This document shows positions 58,901-64,000 of a stretch of DNA of 64,000 bases, piece after piece; positions within the stretch are counted from its first letter, which is position 1; each line of letters opens with the position of its first letter. Origin of the DNA: Limnoperna fortunei. Lineage: Eukaryota; Mollusca; Bivalvia; Mytilida; Modiolidae. Position numbers and translations under genes: made by a program. A model generated the notes under the pieces. That model saw nothing but the letters and a program-made list of their open reading frames with translations, was not told the DNA's origin and did no database searches. Where the stretch lies: the NCBI GenBank assembly GCA_944474755.1, contig OX104111.1:96328805-96392804 (forward strand). The letters run 5' to 3'.

Positions 58901-61100
58901 CTACATGGTGTTATTGAATCTAATCTTAACTGCCAAGGTAAGGGTTGAGTTCTTTCTGCCTACATGGTGTTATTGAATCTAATCTTAACTGCCAAGGTAA
59001 GGGTTGAGTTCTTTCTGTCTACATGTGTTATTGAATCTAATCTTAACTGCAAAGGTAAGGGTTGAGTTCTTTCTGCCTACATGGTGTTATTGAATTTAAT
59101 CTGAACTGGAAAGGTAAGGGTTGAGTTCTTTCTGCCTACACGGTGTTATTGAATCTAATCTTAACTACCAAGGTAAGGGTTGAGTTCTTTCTGTCTACAT
59201 GGTGTTATTGAATCTAATCTTAACTGCCAAGGTAAGGGTTGAGTTCTTTCTGCCTACATGGTGTTATTGAATCTAATCTTAACTGCCAAGGTAAGGGTTG
59301 AGTTCTTTCTGTCTACATGTGTTATTGAATCTAATCTTAACTGCAAAGGTAAGGGTTGAGTTCTTTCTGCCTACATGGTGTTATTGAATCTAATCTTAAC
59401 TGCAAAGGTAAGGGTTGAGTTCTTTCTGCCTACATGGTGTTATTGAATTTAATCTTTACTGCCAAGGTAAGGGTTGAGTTCTTTCTGCCTACATGGTGTT
59501 ATTGAATCTAATCTTAACTGCAAAGGTAAGGGTTGAGTTCTTTCTGTCTACATGGTGTTATTGAATTTAATCTTTACTGCCAAGGTAAGGGTTGAGTTCT
59601 TTCTGTCTACATGGTGTTATTGAATCTAATCTTTACTGCCAAGGTAAGGGTTGAGTTCTTTCTGTCTACATGGTGTTATTGAATCTAATCTTAACTACCA
59701 AGGTAAGGGTTGAGTTCTTTCTGCCTACATGGTGTTATTGAATCTAATCTTTACTGCCAAGGTAAGGGTTGAGTTCTTTCTGTCTACATGGTGTTATTGA
59801 ATCTAATATTAACTACCAAGGTAAGGGTTGAGTTCTTTCTGCCTACATGGTGTTATTGAATTTAATCTTTACTGAAAAGGTAAGGGTTGAGTTCTTTCTG
59901 CCTACATGGTGTTATTGAATCTAATCTTTACTGCCAAGGTAAGGGTTGAGTTCTTTCTGTCTACATGGTGTTATTGAATCTAATCTTAACTGCAAAGGTA
60001 AGGGTTGAGTTCTTTCTGTCTACATGTGTTATTGAATCTAATCTTAACTACCAAGGTAAGGGTTGAGTTCTTTCTGCCTACATGGTGTTATTGAATTTAA
60101 TCTTTACTGCCAAGGTAAGGGTTGAGTTCTTTCTGCCTACATGGTGTTATTGAATTTAATCTGAACTGGAAAGGAAAGGGTTGAGTTCTTTCTGCCTACA
60201 TGGTGTTATTGAATCTAATCTTTACTGCCAAGGTAAGGGTTGAGTTCTTTCTGCCTACATGGTGTTATTGAATCTAATCTTTACTGCCAAGGTAAGGGTT
60301 GAGTTCTTTCTGTCTACATGGTGTTATTGAATCTAATCTTAACTGCAAAGGTAAGGGTTGAGTTCTTTCTGCCTACATGGTGTTATTGAATCTTATCTTT
60401 ACTGCCAAGGTAAGGGTTGAGTTCTTTCTGTCTACATGGTGTTATTGAATTTAATCTTAACTGCCAAGGTAAGGGTTGAGTTCTTTCTGCCTACATGGTG
60501 TTATTGAATCTAATCTTAACTGCCAAGGTAAGGGTTGAGTTCTTTCTGCCTACATGGTGTTATTGAATCTAATCTTAACTACCAAGGTAAGGGTTGAGTT
60601 CTTTCTGCCTACATGGTGTTATTGAATCTAATCTTAACTGCAAATTAAGGGTTGAGTTCTTTCTGTCTACATGGTGTTATTGAATTTAATCTTAACTACC
60701 AAGGTAAGGGTTGAGTTCTTTCTGCCTACATGGTGTTATTGAATCTAATCTTAACTACCAAGGTAAGGGTTGAGTTCTTTCTGTCTACATGGTGTTATTG
60801 AATCTAATCTTAACTACCAAGGTAAGGGTTGAGTTCTTTCTGCCTACATGGTGTTATTGAATCTAATCTTAACTGCAAAGGTAAGGGTTGAGTTCTTTCT
60901 GCCTACACGGTGTTATTGAATCTAATATTAACTACCAAGGTAAGGGTGGAGTTCTTTCTGCCTACATGGTGTTATTGAATCTAATCTTAACTGCCAAGGT
61001 AAGGCTTGAGTTCTTTCTGCCTACATGGTGTTATTGAATCTAATCTTTACTGCCAAGGTAAGGGTTGAGTTCTTTCTGCCTACATGGTGTTATTGAATTT
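56000..61100 (+). repeat. 3.6-kb spaced duplication inside the array
   Basis: GAATCTTATCTTTACTGCC at 56793 and 60388, CTGCAAATTAAGGG at 57042 and 60637, and TGGAAAGGAAAGGG near 56572 and 60168 keep a constant offset of 3595 bp. The same three landmarks lie 31651 bp upstream at 25142, 25391 and near 24921. Confidence 0.8.
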
Positions 61101-64000
61101 AATCTTAACTGCCAAGGTAAGGGTTGAGTTCTTTCTGCCTACATGGTGTTATTGAATTTAATCTTTACTGAAAAGGTAAGGGTTGAGTTCTTTCTGCCTA
61201 CATGGTGTTATTGAATCTAATCTTTACTGCCAAGGTAAGGGTTGAGTTCTTTCTGTCTACATGGTGTTATTGAATCTAATCTTAACTACCAAGGTAAGGG
61301 TTGAGTTCTTTCTGCCTACATGGTGTTATTGAATCTAATCTTAACTGCAAAGGTAAGGGTTGAGTTCTTTCTGTCTACATGTGTTATTGAATCTAATCTT
61401 AACTGCCAAGGTAAGGGTTGAGTTCTTTCTGTCTACATGTGTTATTGAATCTAATCTTAACTGCCAAGGTAAGGGTTGAGTTCTTTCTGCCTACATGGTG
61501 TTATTGAATCTAATCTTAACTGCAAAGGTAAGGGTTGAGTTCTTTCTGTCTACATGTGTTATTGAATCTAATCTTAACTACCAAGGTAAGGGTTGAGTTC
61601 TTTCTGCCTACATGGTGTTATTGAATTTAATCTTTACTGCCAAGGTAAGGGTTGAGTTCTTTCTGCCTACATGGTGTTATTGAATTTAATCTGAACTGGA
61701 AAGGTAAGGGTTGAGTTCTTTCTGCCTACATGGTGTTATTGAATCTAATCTTTACTGCCAAGGTAAGGGTTGAGTTCTTTCTGCCTACATGGTGTTATTG
61801 AATCTAATCTTTACTGCCAAGGTAAGGGTTGAGTTCTTTCTGTCTACATGGTGTTATTGAATCTAATCTTAACTGCAAAGGTAAGGGTTGAGTTCTTTCT
61901 GCCTACATGGTGTTATTGAATCTAATATTTACTGCCAAGGTAAGGGTTGAGTTCTTTCTGTCTACATGGTGTTATTGAATTTAATCTTAACTGCCAAGGT
62001 AAGGGTTGAGTTCTTTCTGCCTACATGGTGTTATTGAATCTAATCTTAACTGCCAAGGTAAGGGTTGAGTTCTTTCTGCCTACATGGTGTTATTGAATCT
62101 AATCTTAACTACCAAGGTACGGGTTGAGTTCTTTCTGCCTACATGGTGTTATTGAATCTAATCTTAACTGCAAAGGTAAGGGTTGAGTTCTTTCTGTCTA
62201 CATGGTGTTATTGAATTTAATCTTAACTACCAAGGTAAGGGTTGAGTTCTTTCTGCCTACATGGTGTTATTGAATCTAATCTTAACTACCAAGGTAAGGG
62301 TTGAGTTCTTTCTGTCTACATGGTGTTATTGAATCTAATCTTAACTACCAAGGTAAGGGTTGAGTTCTTTCTGCCTACATGGTGTTATTGAATCTAATCT
62401 TAACTGCAAAGGTAAGGGTTGAGTTCTTTCTGTCTACATGGTGTTATTGAATTTAATCTTAACTGCCAAGGTAAGGGTTGAGTTCTTTCTGCCTACATGG
62501 TGTTATTGAATCTAATCTTAACTGCCAAGGTAAGGGTTGAGTTCTTTCTGCCTACATGGTGTTATTGAATCTAATCTTTACTGCCAAGGTAAGGGTTGAG
62601 TTCTTTCTGTCTACATGGTGTTATTGAATCTAATCTTAACTACCAAGGTAAGGGTTGAGTTCTTTCTGCCTACATTGTGTTATTGAATCTAATCTTAACT
62701 ACCAAGGTAAGGGTTGAGTTCTTTCTGCCTACATGGTGTTATTGAATTTAATCTTAACTACCAAGGTAAGGGTTGAGTTCTTTCTGTCTACATGGTGTTA
62801 TTGAATCTAATCTTAACTACCAAGGTAAGGGTTGAGTTCTTTCTGCCTACATGGTGTTATTGAATCTAATCTTTACTGCCAAGGTAAGGGTTGAGTTCTT
62901 TCTGTCTACATGGTGTTATTGAATCTAATCTTAACTACCAAGGTAAGGGTTGAGTTCTTTCTGCCTACATGGTGTTATTGAATTTAATCTTAACTGCCAA
63001 GGTAAGGGTTGAGTTCTTTCTGCCTACATGGTGTTATTGAATCTAATCTTTACTGCCAAGGTAAGGGTTGAGTTCTTTCTGCCTACATGGTGTTATTGAA
63101 TCTAATCTTTACTGCCAAGGTAAGGGTTGAGTTCTTTCTGCCTACATGGTGTTATTGAATTTAATCTTAACTGCAAAGGTAAGGGTTGAGTTCTTTCTGC
63201 CTACATGGTGTTATTGAATTTAATCTTAACTACCAAGGTAAGGGTTGAGTTCTTTCTGCCTACATGGTGTTATTGAATCTAATCTTAACTGCAAAGGTAA
63301 GGGTTGAGTTCTTTCTGCCTACATGGTGTTATTGAATTTAATCTTAACTACCAAGGTAAGGGTTGAGTTCTTTCTGCCTACATGGTGTTATTGATCTAAT
63401 CTTAACTGCCAAGGTAAGGGTTGAGTTCTTTCTGCCTACATGGTGTTATTGAATTTAATCTTAACTGCCAAGGTAAGGGTTGAGTTCTTTCTGCCTACAT
63501 GGTGTTATTGAATCTAATCTTAACTACCAAGGTAAGGGTTGAGTTCTTTCTGTCTACATGGTGTTATTGAATCTAATCTTAACTACCAAGGTAAGGGTTG
63601 AGTTCTTTCTGCCTACATGGTGTTATTGAATTTAATCTTAACTGCCAAGGTAAGGGTTGAGTTCTTTCTGCCTACATGGTGTTATTGAATCTAATCTTAA
63701 CTGCCAAGGTAAGGGTTGAGTTTTTTCTGCCTACATGGTGTTATTGAATCTAATCTTAACTGCAAAGGTAAGGGTTGAGTTCTTTCTGCCTACATGGTGT
63801 TATTGAATCTAATCTTAACTGCCAAGGTAAGGGTTGAGTTCTTTCTGCCTACATGGTGTTATTGAATCTAATCTTAACTGCAAAGGTAAGGGTTGAGTTC
63901 TTTCTGCCTACATGGTGTTATTGAATTTAATCTTAACTGCAAAGGTAAGGGTTGAGTTCTTTCTGCCTACATGGTGTTATTGAATTTAATCTTAACTACC

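Larger units (their letters stand above)
35624..64000 (+). repeat. 59-bp satellite array, right contig, continues past the window
   Basis: About 480 further monomers in the same orientation and with the same variant alphabet. The array is still running at base 64000, so its right border and total size are unknown. No unique sequence or other element interrupts it apart from truncated monomers. Confidence 0.98.

Noticed and set aside
18177..64000. CRISPR array or telomere-like repeat
   Set aside because: Monomers are contiguous with no unique spacers, and the unit is not TTAGGG-like in either orientation.

Overview
This is a eukaryotic, AT-rich, gene-poor window that looks like mussel (Mytilidae, bivalve mollusc) nuclear DNA. 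The best clue is an interspersed repeat near 8040-8250 whose core (CGCGCGTTTCGTC followed by TCATCAGTGACGCT) I know as a very common Mytilus repeat. The interspersed repeats with AGGTGAGCT hairpin ends and the Harbinger-type MITE fit the same lineage. No bacterial operons, no complete host gene, no tRNA or rRNA gene and no CRISPR were found.

Layout. 1-750 is sparse host DNA with one possible 3' terminal exon (619-747). 754-3499 is a nested transposon stack: a deleted Tc1/mariner-type element (TIRs 756-779 and 3474-3497, TA duplication) whose transposase tail is split by a 5'-truncated non-LTR retrotransposon (1165-3247) with a 9-bp target-site duplication; a 162-bp near-perfect hairpin (931-1092) also sits inside it. 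3500-6200 has unrecognised DNA, a (TTTA)n microsatellite and a degenerate minisatellite. 6331-17700 is a mosaic of dispersed repeats: three copies of one hairpin-ended family (A minus, B plus, C plus) with internal tandem arrays, a 265-bp PIF/Harbinger-type MITE, a SINE-like fragment, a palindromic tandem repeat, a 590-bp foldback and a cluster of palindromes. Two possible minus-strand exons of one host gene lie at 15311-15399 and 15956-16042.

18177-64000 (72% of the window, running off its end) is one satellite array with a 59-bp monomer, always in the same orientation, interrupted by exactly 200 N (35424-35623). It has higher-order structure from 118 bp to several kb, with truncated 45-bp and 51-bp monomers in its middle part. 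The roughly 7.45 kb on each side of the N gap are the same sequence, ending exactly at the two contig edges, so the assembly probably failed to merge an overlap and the array is over-counted by about 7.65 kb.

The only long intact reading frame is the retrotransposon reverse transcriptase (1166-2935). The most noteworthy items are the satellite (each monomer carries a good 5' splice-site-like CAAG/GTAAGG), the gap artefact, the fully resolved nested insertion and the hairpin-ended repeat family. No new defence or metabolic system is visible.
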